This document shows positions 52,400 through 60,888 of a stretch of DNA of 64,000 nt, in pieces; positions within the stretch are counted from its first letter, which is position 1, and each line of letters starts with the position of its first letter. Made by a program: the position numbers and the translations under genes. The notes below the pieces were generated by a model. That model had not been told where the DNA came from. It saw only the letters and a list, made by a program, of their open reading frames with translations, and did not search any database. Source of the stretch: JBIOXB01 sp050732395 (GTDB lineage Bacteria > Zhuqueibacterota > Zhuqueibacteria > Zhuqueibacterales > Zhuqueibacteraceae); contig JBOHQX010000332.1 of NCBI GenBank assembly GCA_050732395.1, positions 1 to 64,000 of the forward strand, in the 5' to 3' direction.

Positions 52400-53632
52400 A
52401 TGAGTAGTGCCTTGAGATCGGCGCTTGCCCACTTCGAGCAACGCGACGGTGAAATCATCGTCGGCGGCATGCCCATCAGTCAGGTTGCCGCACGATACGG
52501 GACACCGCTTTATCTTTACGACCGCGGCGTCCTCCATTGGCGGCACCGGATGCTGCGCGAGAAATTGCCCCCGGATCTGAAAATCTACTATGCCGTCAAG
52601 GCCAATCCTCATCACGAGGTTTTGCGCGAGCTCGGCGGTTTGTATGACGGCGTGGACGTTGCCTCGAAAGGCGAGATGGTCAAGGCGATGGCGGCCGGGA
52701 TAGCGGCGGCGAAAATGAGCTTTGCCGGTCCCGGCAAAGGCCTCGACGAGCTGCGTTTCGCCGTTGAAAACGGCATCGGCACCATCAGCGTGGAGAGTGA
52801 AAGGGAGATCGAGCATCTCCGCCTTCTTGGTGAGCATTTCCAGAAGGAAGTGAGAGTCCTGATGCGGATCAATCCCGCATTCGAGCTTGCCAAATCCGGT
52901 ATGAAAATGGGAGGCGGGGCCAAAGCTTTCGGCATGGACAGCGAACTGATTCCCGCGTTGCTGCAGCGCTGGCGAGGCGACCAACACGTCAAAGTTGAAG
53001 GGATTCACATCTACGCCGGATCACAGAATCTGAACGCCGATGCGATTCTGGAGGCATATCATAAAATTCTGGAGTATGCGATTGAGCTCGTTGCTGCCAC
53101 TGATTTCCAGTTGCGCATCGTGAACCTCGGCGGCGGGCTGGGGATTTCGTATTTCGCAGGCGACGGCACATTGGATCTTGGCCGCATCGGCAACGGGTTG
53201 ACGGAAATGCTGGCTCAGGCACGCCCGCGTCTTTCCCGCGCCGAATTTAGGATCGAGCTGGGCCGCTACATCATCGGCGAATGCGGACTCTATGTTTGTC
53301 GGGTCAGGTATCGCAAAGTATCGCGCGGAGAAACTTTCCTGGTCCTGGACGGAGGCATGAACCATCATCTGGCCGCCTCGGGAAATTTTGGCCAAAGTTT
53401 CATCCGCCGGTCCATGCCGCTGACGGTTGCCAATCGTTTGAATGGCGCATTGGAAAAAGTCAACGTCGTCGGTCCGTTGTGCACGCCGTTGGACACCTTT
53501 GGGATGAATGTCGAGCTTCCCCATGCCGGGGAAAAAGATTTGATTGTAGTGATGAACTCTGGCGCTTATGGCTATTCTGCGAGCCCGCTCGGATTTTTAA
53601 GTCATGAAGCGCCCCATGAGGTGGTCTTGTAA
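52400..53632 (+). CDS. PLP-dependent decarboxylase (XrtA-associated type)
   Basis: This 410-residue fold-type III enzyme belongs to the ornithine/diaminopimelate decarboxylase superfamily, in the group tied to exosortase A loci. Lys67 in YYAVKANP binds PLP. EGIHIYAGSQN, NLGGGLGISYF and ELGRYIIGECG are the usual binding blocks. CTPLDTFG and NSGAYGYS near the C-terminus complete the dimer-shared active site. Related BtrK decarboxylates an amino acid while it is held on an ACP. Beside a ligase and an ACP that reaction is a fair guess. The decarboxylated product may become an amine-bearing substituent of the EPS. Confidence 0.92.
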   Translation: MSSALRSALAHFEQRDGEIIVGGMPISQVAARYGTPLYLYDRGVLHWRHRMLREKLPPDLKIYYAVKANPHHEVLRELGGLYDGVDVASKGEMVKAMAAGIAAAKMSFAGPGKGLDELRFAVENGIGTISVESEREIEHLRLLGEHFQKEVRVLMRINPAFELAKSGMKMGGGAKAFGMDSELIPALLQRWRGDQHVKVEGIHIYAGSQNLNADAILEAYHKILEYAIELVAATDFQLRIVNLGGGLGISYFAGDGTLDLGRIGNGLTEMLAQARPRLSRAEFRIELGRYIIGECGLYVCRVRYRKVSRGETFLVLDGGMNHHLAASGNFGQSFIRRSMPLTVANRLNGALEKVNVVGPLCTPLDTFGMNVELPHAGEKDLIVVMNSGAYGYSASPLGFLSHEAPHEVVL

Positions 53633-53651
53633 CAAGCGAGGCATTGACGTA

Positions 53652-54374
53652 ATGAAACAAAACTGTATTGTTTTGACAGGTGGCCTTACTGGAAGCTCCG
53701 TGTTGACGAGTTTGATTGCGAGGGCAGGCTATTGGACGGGAGACAATACCTTTAAGAAACAAGACTATGATACATATGAAAACCAGGAGTTAATTAAGCT
53801 GAACCGAAAACTCATTGATGAATCAGGCTATAAAGGAAACTATATTATGGAGTTTGCCAATGAGCCGATAAGGCTGATCAGCGGAATGCATGAAAACATT
53901 GACCAACGCCCTTATGTCTCTTTCATGGAAAACTGCAATAATCACAGACCATGGGTATGGAAGGATCCGCGATTGTGGCTAACCATTCGGTTTTGGAAAA
54001 ATTTTTTGGATTTGAATACGGTGAAATTTATTCTTTTGACAAGAGATAATTTGCAGATGTGGATTTCAGCGACTTTGCGACGGCAGATCCAGAGCTATGA
54101 GTTCTGCAAGAATTGCTCAGATGGCATAGTACAATCCTTTATTGATTTTTGTGGAGAGAATAGCCAGCCTTATCTGCATCTTCTCTATGATGATTTGATT
54201 CTTCATCCTGAACCGACAATAGCCAAACTGAATGAGCACCTAGATACTGAACTTGCACTTGAAGATCTTAGGACGGTCTATCGTAATCCATTGTACAAAA
54301 TGCCAAGATCAACCGGTAAATTCGTAAAGGCTGGTTTGATCTATTTAAAAAACTATTCGGTCAGGTATAAATGA
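53652..54374 (+). CDS. Sulfotransferase-like protein
   Basis: This 240-residue protein has a P-loop-like start (IVLTGGLTGSSVLTSLIARAG) in the place of the PAPS 5'-phosphosulfate loop. A later KFILLTRDNLQMWISATLRR fits the 3'-phosphate block. LHLLYDDLILHPEPTI is typical of distant sulfotransferases. The family call is moderate because the P-loop is divergent. It could sulfate the EPS. The gene looks more AT-rich than those upstream, as do the following two. Confidence 0.65.
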   Translation: MKQNCIVLTGGLTGSSVLTSLIARAGYWTGDNTFKKQDYDTYENQELIKLNRKLIDESGYKGNYIMEFANEPIRLISGMHENIDQRPYVSFMENCNNHRPWVWKDPRLWLTIRFWKNFLDLNTVKFILLTRDNLQMWISATLRRQIQSYEFCKNCSDGIVQSFIDFCGENSQPYLHLLYDDLILHPEPTIAKLNEHLDTELALEDLRTVYRNPLYKMPRSTGKFVKAGLIYLKNYSVRYK

Positions 54375-54392
54375 GCATCATGGAGCAGCTTT

Positions 54393-55817
54393 ATGATCCA
54401 AATCAAAGTCATTAGAAATATTGACGAAGTTAACGCTCGGCTGCCGCAATGTCATGAATTAGCGCAGCGTGTTGGCAGTACATTGCCTTTCCACCAACTT
54501 GAAATGCCGCTGTTGTGGTGGAAGCATTTTGGCGGAGATAAAAGCATAGACTTTGGCCAGCTACGTGGGCGAAATTTTTGGGGGCTACAGAGTTGGATTG
54601 AGGAATTTTGCTTACTCATTGCCGAGGACGAGGACGGAATTTGTGGCGTCGTTCCTCTCGTCTCGATTGTTGCAAAAATGGGGCGGAATTCCCCAAACGT
54701 TCGTCTGCTAACTTTTGCAGGAGATTCGGTTTTAATCGCCTATCAAGATTTGTTAGTGGCACCGAAAAATCAACAAGAAGTGATCACCACACTCCTTGAT
54801 GCGATGGTGAAGTTAACGCAGGAGAACCACGATCTATTGTTTTTAGGGTACGTTCCTGAAAGCTCACCGAATCTACCAGGTCTACGGCATGCGTTGACGC
54901 TTCATCTTCAAAATGGCTGGCTTGGCGGAGAAACCCTGAACCAACGTCGAGGCGGGGTTTATCCGTGGACGGTGGCGGCATTGCTTTCTTCCTGCAGAAA
55001 GCTACAAACGATTCTTGGCACGACGCATTCGGCTCAACCCGATCTCACCGATCTCATTACCAAGCTTGAGAGGTTGGCGCCGGAAGCCCTGCTTTTTTCG
55101 CGAACGCGCCTCACCTTGGAAGCCCAAATTAAAGGAATCGTAGAGCGCTTACGTGACGAAAGGGAAGCGCAACCGGAAATCAATGTTGTGATCCAGTTGC
55201 TCACTCCGCTTATCATTCCTTATCCCTATATAAAACTTCCCAGGGATCGCGAAAGTTATCTTAAAAGCCTTAGCAGAGAAACGCGCCGTTATTTTCGCCG
55301 CTATGGAGAACGTTTTAAGGAAGAAGGCGGATTTTTTGAGAAAATTGATTCTCTAAAGTTGACCAATCAGGATATTGATGACTATCTCAATCTTCATGCG
55401 GTGCGCTGGCAGAGTGATTCTGCGGCCGTCAACGATATGACGCTGGGCTTCCATCGGGAATTGACCCTCAACATGGTCAAAACCGGCCAGTTTTGCCTTT
55501 TTTTTGCCAATCACAAAGGGCGACGTATAGCAACACACTCTTGTTTTGATATAAACGCGAGGCGGGAAGGGTATTTCACAGGGCGCGATCCAACTGCGGA
55601 TGAAGTGCGCGCCGGCCGTTTGCTCTATTTGGAAACCATTCTCGATGCAATAGATCAAGGCTTCACGGTTTACGATTTGGGTTACGGCGGTGACGCCTAC
55701 AAAATGAGTTTTGCTGACGCCGCTGCAAATGTTTCGCATTTTGTGCTCGCGCCGAACGGTCGCATGCCTGATCTGGAGAAACTCTTCTCGAAGTATGAAT
55801 ACGTAGCTTTGGCCTAA
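54393..55817 (+). CDS. GNAT-fold acyltransferase, BioF2/CelD-like
   Basis: This 474-residue protein has an N-terminal half with a CelD-like pattern and a C-terminal GNAT-like domain: RETRRYFRRYGERFKEEG, NLHAVRWQSDS, FANHKGRRIATHSCF, and ETILDAIDQGFTVYDLGYG. Such proteins are common in cellulose and EPS loci. GGAGCAG before ATG 54393 supports the start. It probably acylates or aminoacylates a sugar, but donor and acceptor are unknown. It is the second member of this broad group in the locus after the FemAB protein at 28943. Confidence 0.8.
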   Translation: MIQIKVIRNIDEVNARLPQCHELAQRVGSTLPFHQLEMPLLWWKHFGGDKSIDFGQLRGRNFWGLQSWIEEFCLLIAEDEDGICGVVPLVSIVAKMGRNSPNVRLLTFAGDSVLIAYQDLLVAPKNQQEVITTLLDAMVKLTQENHDLLFLGYVPESSPNLPGLRHALTLHLQNGWLGGETLNQRRGGVYPWTVAALLSSCRKLQTILGTTHSAQPDLTDLITKLERLAPEALLFSRTRLTLEAQIKGIVERLRDEREAQPEINVVIQLLTPLIIPYPYIKLPRDRESYLKSLSRETRRYFRRYGERFKEEGGFFEKIDSLKLTNQDIDDYLNLHAVRWQSDSAAVNDMTLGFHRELTLNMVKTGQFCLFFANHKGRRIATHSCFDINARREGYFTGRDPTADEVRAGRLLYLETILDAIDQGFTVYDLGYGGDAYKMSFADAAANVSHFVLAPNGRMPDLEKLFSKYEYVALA

Positions 55818-55835
55818 TTCCGTAGTCACCGATCT

Positions 55836-57257
55836 ATGATAGAAAAGATGGCAGATCAAAATCTGGCTTTGTGGGAGAATTATGGGAAAAACGTCTTAAT
55901 GATGGTGCCTTACTTCGATACCATTATTGTTAAGACAGAAGGCCTTTATTATTTCGATGCGAATAACAGAAAAATTTTGGACTTCAACGGTGGGGCGGTT
56001 TGTTCTTTGTTGGGACACAATCATCCCAAGCTGTCACAGCGTTTAAAGCAGCAGCTGGATGTCGCCATTCACACCGGAGTGGCTTACCTCAGCTTGGCAT
56101 TCATGGAAGCGGCGAAGAAATTGTCCGAGATTCTGCCCGGGAATTTGGATCGCGTAGCGCTTTTCTCGACGGGCGCAGAAGCCAACGAGATTGCCATCAA
56201 AATGGCAAAGGTTTATACCCAAAGAACTGGCGTGATGGGGTTCGATCAAGGCCACCTTGGCGCAACGCATTTGTTAAATCAAATTGGATCCTTCAACCGC
56301 GGTAAGGCTTCGGCCCAGCCTTTGATAGGTGATATTCATACCGTTATGACGCCGGATTGTGCGCATTGTCCGGTTAAGTCCAAATATCCGCAATGTGATT
56401 TTTTGTGCCTGAAGAAATCAACGAAGAAATTGGGACGGCGTTTGAAGAATATCGCTGCAATGCTGGTCGAACCAATCTTGCCCAATGCTGGAGTGGTGGT
56501 CCCCCCACCGGGTTATTTCAAGGCGCTCAAAAGCGTGCTCGACAAGTACGGTATTCTGCTGATTGTGGATGAGGCAAAGACGGCCTTTGGCAGAACCGGC
56601 AAATGGTTCGCGATCGAGCATCACGACGTGACGCCAGATATTTTGGTGTGCTCCAAAACTGCTGGCGGCGGTTATCCGGTATCGATTGTGGCTGCGCATG
56701 CGCAGGTGGAAGACACGATAATCGCGCACAAATTTCATCATGTTACCTCGCACATGAATGATCCATTAGGCGCGGAGGCGATCTCCGCGGTGATCGACAT
56801 CGTTCGGGAAGAAAATCTGTTGCAAAACGCCGAAGAGCAGGGAAATTACCTACTGGCGTCTCTGAAAAATGTGCAAGCGGAATATCCCCAAATAATCGGT
56901 GATATACGCGGCCAGGCCCTCATGGTCGGTATTGAGATAAAGTGTTTTGATAACGAAGGCGCGCACCAACTCGGCTATCGCCTGGCTTATTGTTTGATTG
57001 AAGACGGTCTAAATGTCAATTGGTTTTCATCAAACGTTCTGATCATGGAACCGCCGTTAACGATCACAAGAGCTGACATCGATAGCGGTATTCAGATTCT
57101 CAGGAATGCGATTCAAAAGGTCATGAACGACAAGAACAAGAATAAAGCCATATTCAAAAAGAATGCAAAATCTCGTCATTTTGCCGAGATGTTGATGAAA
57201 AAACCCGATTTCAAAACTAGGGTACTGACCAAGCTTGGATTCAAGCACACATTATGA
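55836..57257 (+). CDS. Class III PLP aminotransferase
   Basis: This 473-residue aminotransferase has the class III signature DEAKTAFGRTG near residue 245 and the PLP Lys274 in SKTAGGGYP. STGAEANEIAIKMAK near 110 binds the PLP phosphate. A four-Cys segment, CAHCPVKSKYPQCDFLC (near 170-190), matches a cysteine-bearing insert seen in some relatives and may bind metal. The active site suits an omega-amino or sugar ketone substrate. ATG 55836 has no clear ribosome site; ATG 55848 is an alternative. It is the last gene of the EPS locus, and 278 bases without a gene follow. Confidence 0.9.
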   Translation: MIEKMADQNLALWENYGKNVLMMVPYFDTIIVKTEGLYYFDANNRKILDFNGGAVCSLLGHNHPKLSQRLKQQLDVAIHTGVAYLSLAFMEAAKKLSEILPGNLDRVALFSTGAEANEIAIKMAKVYTQRTGVMGFDQGHLGATHLLNQIGSFNRGKASAQPLIGDIHTVMTPDCAHCPVKSKYPQCDFLCLKKSTKKLGRRLKNIAAMLVEPILPNAGVVVPPPGYFKALKSVLDKYGILLIVDEAKTAFGRTGKWFAIEHHDVTPDILVCSKTAGGGYPVSIVAAHAQVEDTIIAHKFHHVTSHMNDPLGAEAISAVIDIVREENLLQNAEEQGNYLLASLKNVQAEYPQIIGDIRGQALMVGIEIKCFDNEGAHQLGYRLAYCLIEDGLNVNWFSSNVLIMEPPLTITRADIDSGIQILRNAIQKVMNDKNKNKAIFKKNAKSRHFAEMLMKKPDFKTRVLTKLGFKHTL

Positions 57258-57535
57258 CTGGGGCATTCGACTAAACCGACACGCATTTCCAATTCAGGCG
57301 CTGATGCAAGTGCACTTGAGTAACGATTGTCTCTACGCCGGCAGGATGCCGTCACGTGCAGCAAATACGTTTGCGCAGATTGCGTACCATATCCCTCCGA
57401 TGGTCGTGAGCGGAATTTAATTTCGAACGCATAAATTGGTGCACTACTTGCTGGCATTTGTTTGTGCGCCAATTGTCCTGACCATCCAGCTGCAGGCACT
57501 CATCGGATCATTTGAAAAAACCGGTAAAGCTCACC

Positions 57536-60500
57536 ATGCGAAAAAAATTTCTTCCAGCGGCTAGCCTTGTTCTCTTTCTGCTACAGAATTCCGCAATAGC
57601 GCAGGGGCCCAACAAATATCATTGGTACTACTACATCATTGATCGCGCCAAGCCCGTCGGCGCTTATACCACCCTCTTATATGATAAGAAAGGTCAACCA
57701 AACATTGGATACTGCGGCGCGAATGAAAGAGGGCCTTTGAAATTTGCCCGTTTTGACGGTGTAAACTGGCAAATTACGACTGTCGATCCCGTCTGCCAGG
57801 GCCGCACGAAAATGGCGTTGGATCCCACGGATAAGCCTCATTTTGTTTACGGCGTTGATGATCAGTCAAAAGTTATGTTGGCTTCGTATAACGATGACGG
57901 GTGGACAATTAGAACCATTGATTCAACGCCATATCGCGGCGAGGCGGGTTATGACAGAGCCATTCAAGTGGATGCACGGGGCCGCATTCATATTTGCTAT
58001 GGGATCGTTTACCCAATCGGCAATCAATTATTCCACCAAATGACCTACACTTTTTTTGATAATGGAAGCTTCGGGCCTCCTACACGCCTTGACACTGTCA
58101 GGCACTTCGGCAAATGGAATTCTATGGTGCTTGATACATTGGGTCGTCCCACGGTTGCATATTACGCCACAAGTTTGGCTGATCTCGCTTTTGCCTATCT
58201 AGATTCCAATCGATGGGTGCTTGACAACATTGATCACGACCGCTACGCTAACGATCAAGGCTACTATCCTTCCATCAAATGTGACAAACAGAATAATTTT
58301 TTCATCAGTTTTCAAAACCAGACGACGAGAATGCTGCGTTTGGCCTACGGAAATAGCGGCGCGTGGCAGATGGAGGATATTGTCGCCCTGAATGGCTGGA
58401 CGACCTTCACGAGCCCGAACCCTCTCGCCTTGGATGAAGAGGAAAATCCCTACGTAGCCTTCCACGATTATGAAAACGGCGATCTGAAGCTGGCGTATAA
58501 AGCCCAGAATGCCTGGCACATAGAAACGGTCGATTCGACTGGTCGAGTCGGAGAGCATGCTTCCTTAGTCATCAACCCGGAAGGCATGCCGGCCATCAGC
58601 TATTATGACTCAACCCAGGGTTTCTTACGCCTGGCAGTCGGGAGCTTGACGCCGCCGCCGGACACCGATGGCGATCTGATCGCCGACTATATCGAGCGCA
58701 GCAACGGATCCGATGAACGGGATGTCGACACCGATGATGACGGTCTGGCTGATGGTGAGGAAGATTCAAATCACAACGGTTTGGCGGATGCGAATGAAAC
58801 AGATCCGACCAAAGGCGACACCGATGGCGATGGAATTCTGGACGGCGTCGAGCTGGGGCGCACAACCGGAGTGCCCGCTGCGCCGGGGATGAAAGGCACC
58901 GATCTTTCTCGTTTTCGCAGCGATGCTGATCCCAGCACCAATACCAATCCATACCTATCTGATACGGATGGCGACGGGCTGGGCGATGGCGGAGAGGATC
59001 GCAATCTCAATGGCCGCGTGGACTCGGATGAGAGTGATCCGAATGACCCTGATACGGACGGCGATCAATTGGCCGACGGCGTTGAAGTACGGCGTAACTT
59101 GTCGCCGCTAGATCTCGACTCTGACGATGACGGCCTCGCCGATGGCGAAGAAGACAAAAATTTTAACGCCGTTCTCGAGGTTGGGGAAACCGACCCGGGC
59201 CGTGCCGATACGGACGGCGAGGGTATTGCCGACGGCATCGAGCTTGGCGTGATCAACCCGCTGGCAGATCCGGATGGTGGAGGAAAACTGTTTGCCACGG
59301 ATCTCAGCAAATTCCGGCCCGATGCCGACCCGGCAACCACGACGGATCCACTCCGTCCTGACACGGACAGCGACGGGCGAAAGGACGGGGAGGAGGACCA
59401 AAATCGCAACGGTCGTCTTGACGCTGGTGAGACCAACCCGCTGAATGCCGATTCCGACGGCGACGGAAATCGTGACGGCACGGAAATCTCCGCCGCAACC
59501 GATCCGCTCGATCTGGATTCTGATGACGACGGGCTGGCCGATGGTGTTGAGGATACAAATAAGAACGGTGTGGTAGATGCCGGCGAAACCTCGCCGAGGC
59601 TGTTTGATACCGATGGCGACGGCGTGAGCGACGGAGTGGAAGCCGGCGTCGCGACCGGCATAGCTGATCCGGATGGAAATGGGCCATTGCGTGGCTCGGC
59701 GCCTGCCATATTTGTGTCTGATGTCGATCCTGCCACCAACTCGAATCCGCTGTTATGGGATACCGATGGTGATGGCTTGTCCGATGGCGAGGAAGATGCC
59801 AACCGCAATGGCGCCGTCGATACGGGCGAGACGCATTTCCTCAGAGCAGACACCGACGCGGATGGGCTGTCCGATGGCGACGAAAAAAGCTTTCTGAGCG
59901 ACCCCCGTGACCCGCGCAGCAAGGCAGAGATTCCCACGCTTTTTAAAGACGATTTCAAATCGTCCGCTTTACGAGGCTGGACGGTCGTAGATGAAGGCAA
60001 CTTCGATGCTCCCTCAGATTGGTTGACGTATGAAGGGAGTTTGATACAGGCGAGTAACATATGGGGCGGGAAAGACACGGCACTGGTAACCGATCCTCAT
60101 AAGCCGGGTACATATATTGTGTTGAACAATCTCGAGGGCTCGAATTACAAATTCAAGTTCAAAATGCGCTCGAGTGATGACGATGAACTGGGGGCAATGT
60201 TTCAGTACCGCGACCGGAACAACTACTACCGTTTCTCGATGAATCGCGAGCGGCAGTTTTTGCGCATCACCAAGATCGTGCAGGGTGTGGCACAGGTCAT
60301 AACCTGGCAGCAGTTCTCCTATCAGCCGGATCGCTACTACGACGTGGCGATTTACGTGGTCGACGGGCGGATACAGGTTTACCTCGACGGGCGCCGGATT
60401 CTCGATGTGCGGGATGGTGCCTTGAAAAATGGCAGCATAGCTTTTTATTGCTGGCGCAATTCGGGTGCTGCCTTTCGAGAGGTAATCATCTCCGGCCAGG

Positions 60501-60865
60501 GAAAGACTCTCGCTGTACACGATCCCAATGATGATGTGGTCACTCCTGACGGCACTGCTATACGCCAATTCTCGCTTTCCCCGGCATACCCCAACCCGAC
60601 TTCGGGAACGGCTTCGTTCGTGCTCCAGGCCCCATCGCAAGTGTTATTGCAATACAAAGTCTATGACTTGTTGGGCAAGACCGTCCGGGAGGTTGACGAC
60701 GCGCAATATCCGGCCGGCTGGCATCAGATTGTTTGGAACGGAAGGAATGCCACGGGCGGGATTGTGCCGCCGGGGGTTTATTTCATGCGTATCGTGGTTG
60801 CAAAGGCCGGCAATCCCGCTCAAATATTGAGGAGCGAGATCAAAAAAATTGTGCGATTGCCGTAG
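57536..60865 (+). CDS. Large secreted protein with thrombospondin type 3 repeats and T9SS-type sorting domain
   Basis: From ATG 57536 (1109 residues) the protein starts with a signal peptide ending NSAIAQ. Residues about 25-370 form repeated beta modules of a propeller-like kind with DPTDKPHFVYG, DTLGRPTVAYYA and NPEGMPAISYYD at regular spacing. Residues about 375-800 are many Ca-binding TSP3 repeats (DTDGDGLSDGEEDANRNG style). A jelly-roll domain follows (DDFKSSALRGWTVVDEG onward, about 802-985). The last 90 residues are the sorting domain (AYPNPTSGTASFVLQ onward). TTG 57512 is an alternative start. It is probably a calcium-stabilised surface or secreted protein; enzymatic activity is not evident. 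Confidence 0.85.
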   Translation: MRKKFLPAASLVLFLLQNSAIAQGPNKYHWYYYIIDRAKPVGAYTTLLYDKKGQPNIGYCGANERGPLKFARFDGVNWQITTVDPVCQGRTKMALDPTDKPHFVYGVDDQSKVMLASYNDDGWTIRTIDSTPYRGEAGYDRAIQVDARGRIHICYGIVYPIGNQLFHQMTYTFFDNGSFGPPTRLDTVRHFGKWNSMVLDTLGRPTVAYYATSLADLAFAYLDSNRWVLDNIDHDRYANDQGYYPSIKCDKQNNFFISFQNQTTRMLRLAYGNSGAWQMEDIVALNGWTTFTSPNPLALDEEENPYVAFHDYENGDLKLAYKAQNAWHIETVDSTGRVGEHASLVINPEGMPAISYYDSTQGFLRLAVGSLTPPPDTDGDLIADYIERSNGSDERDVDTDDDGLADGEEDSNHNGLADANETDPTKGDTDGDGILDGVELGRTTGVPAAPGMKGTDLSRFRSDADPSTNTNPYLSDTDGDGLGDGGEDRNLNGRVDSDESDPNDPDTDGDQLADGVEVRRNLSPLDLDSDDDGLADGEEDKNFNAVLEVGETDPGRADTDGEGIADGIELGVINPLADPDGGGKLFATDLSKFRPDADPATTTDPLRPDTDSDGRKDGEEDQNRNGRLDAGETNPLNADSDGDGNRDGTEISAATDPLDLDSDDDGLADGVEDTNKNGVVDAGETSPRLFDTDGDGVSDGVEAGVATGIADPDGNGPLRGSAPAIFVSDVDPATNSNPLLWDTDGDGLSDGEEDANRNGAVDTGETHFLRADTDADGLSDGDEKSFLSDPRDPRSKAEIPTLFKDDFKSSALRGWTVVDEGNFDAPSDWLTYEGSLIQASNIWGGKDTALVTDPHKPGTYIVLNNLEGSNYKFKFKMRSSDDDELGAMFQYRDRNNYYRFSMNRERQFLRITKIVQGVAQVITWQQFSYQPDRYYDVAIYVVDGRIQVYLDGRRILDVRDGALKNGSIAFYCWRNSGAAFREVIISGQGKTLAVHDPNDDVVTPDGTAIRQFSLSPAYPNPTSGTASFVLQAPSQVLLQYKVYDLLGKTVREVDDAQYPAGWHQIVWNGRNATGGIVPPGVYFMRIVVAKAGNPAQILRSEIKKIVRLP
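58657..59910 (+). repeat. Coding repeats: thrombospondin type 3 Ca-binding array
   Basis: Within the 57536 gene, units of the form DTDGDG-x-x-DG-x-E recur throughout this stretch. They are grouped in larger blocks marked by S-x-x-DP-(A/S)-T-x-x-(N/D)-P-(L/Y), near 58920, 59325 and 59725. The Asp-rich turns bind Ca2+. The blocks diverge at the DNA level, so the array is not a recent tandem expansion. Confidence 0.8.
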
Positions 60866-60888
60866 AATTTCTTATGGAGCGAACACAC

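Noticed and set aside
57176..57499. 107-codon minus-strand frame between the aminotransferase and the TSP3 protein
   Set aside because: It overlaps the end of the aminotransferase gene and has no recognisable content.
58657..59910. Regular repeats suggestive of a CRISPR array
   Set aside because: The repeats are coding TSP3 units with variable spacing and sequence; there are no constant repeats with unique spacers and no cas genes.
59065..60078. Ser/Pro-rich 337-codon minus-strand frame
   Set aside because: It is the reverse complement of the Asp/Gly-rich TSP3 repeats, which automatically gives Ser/Pro-rich sequence.
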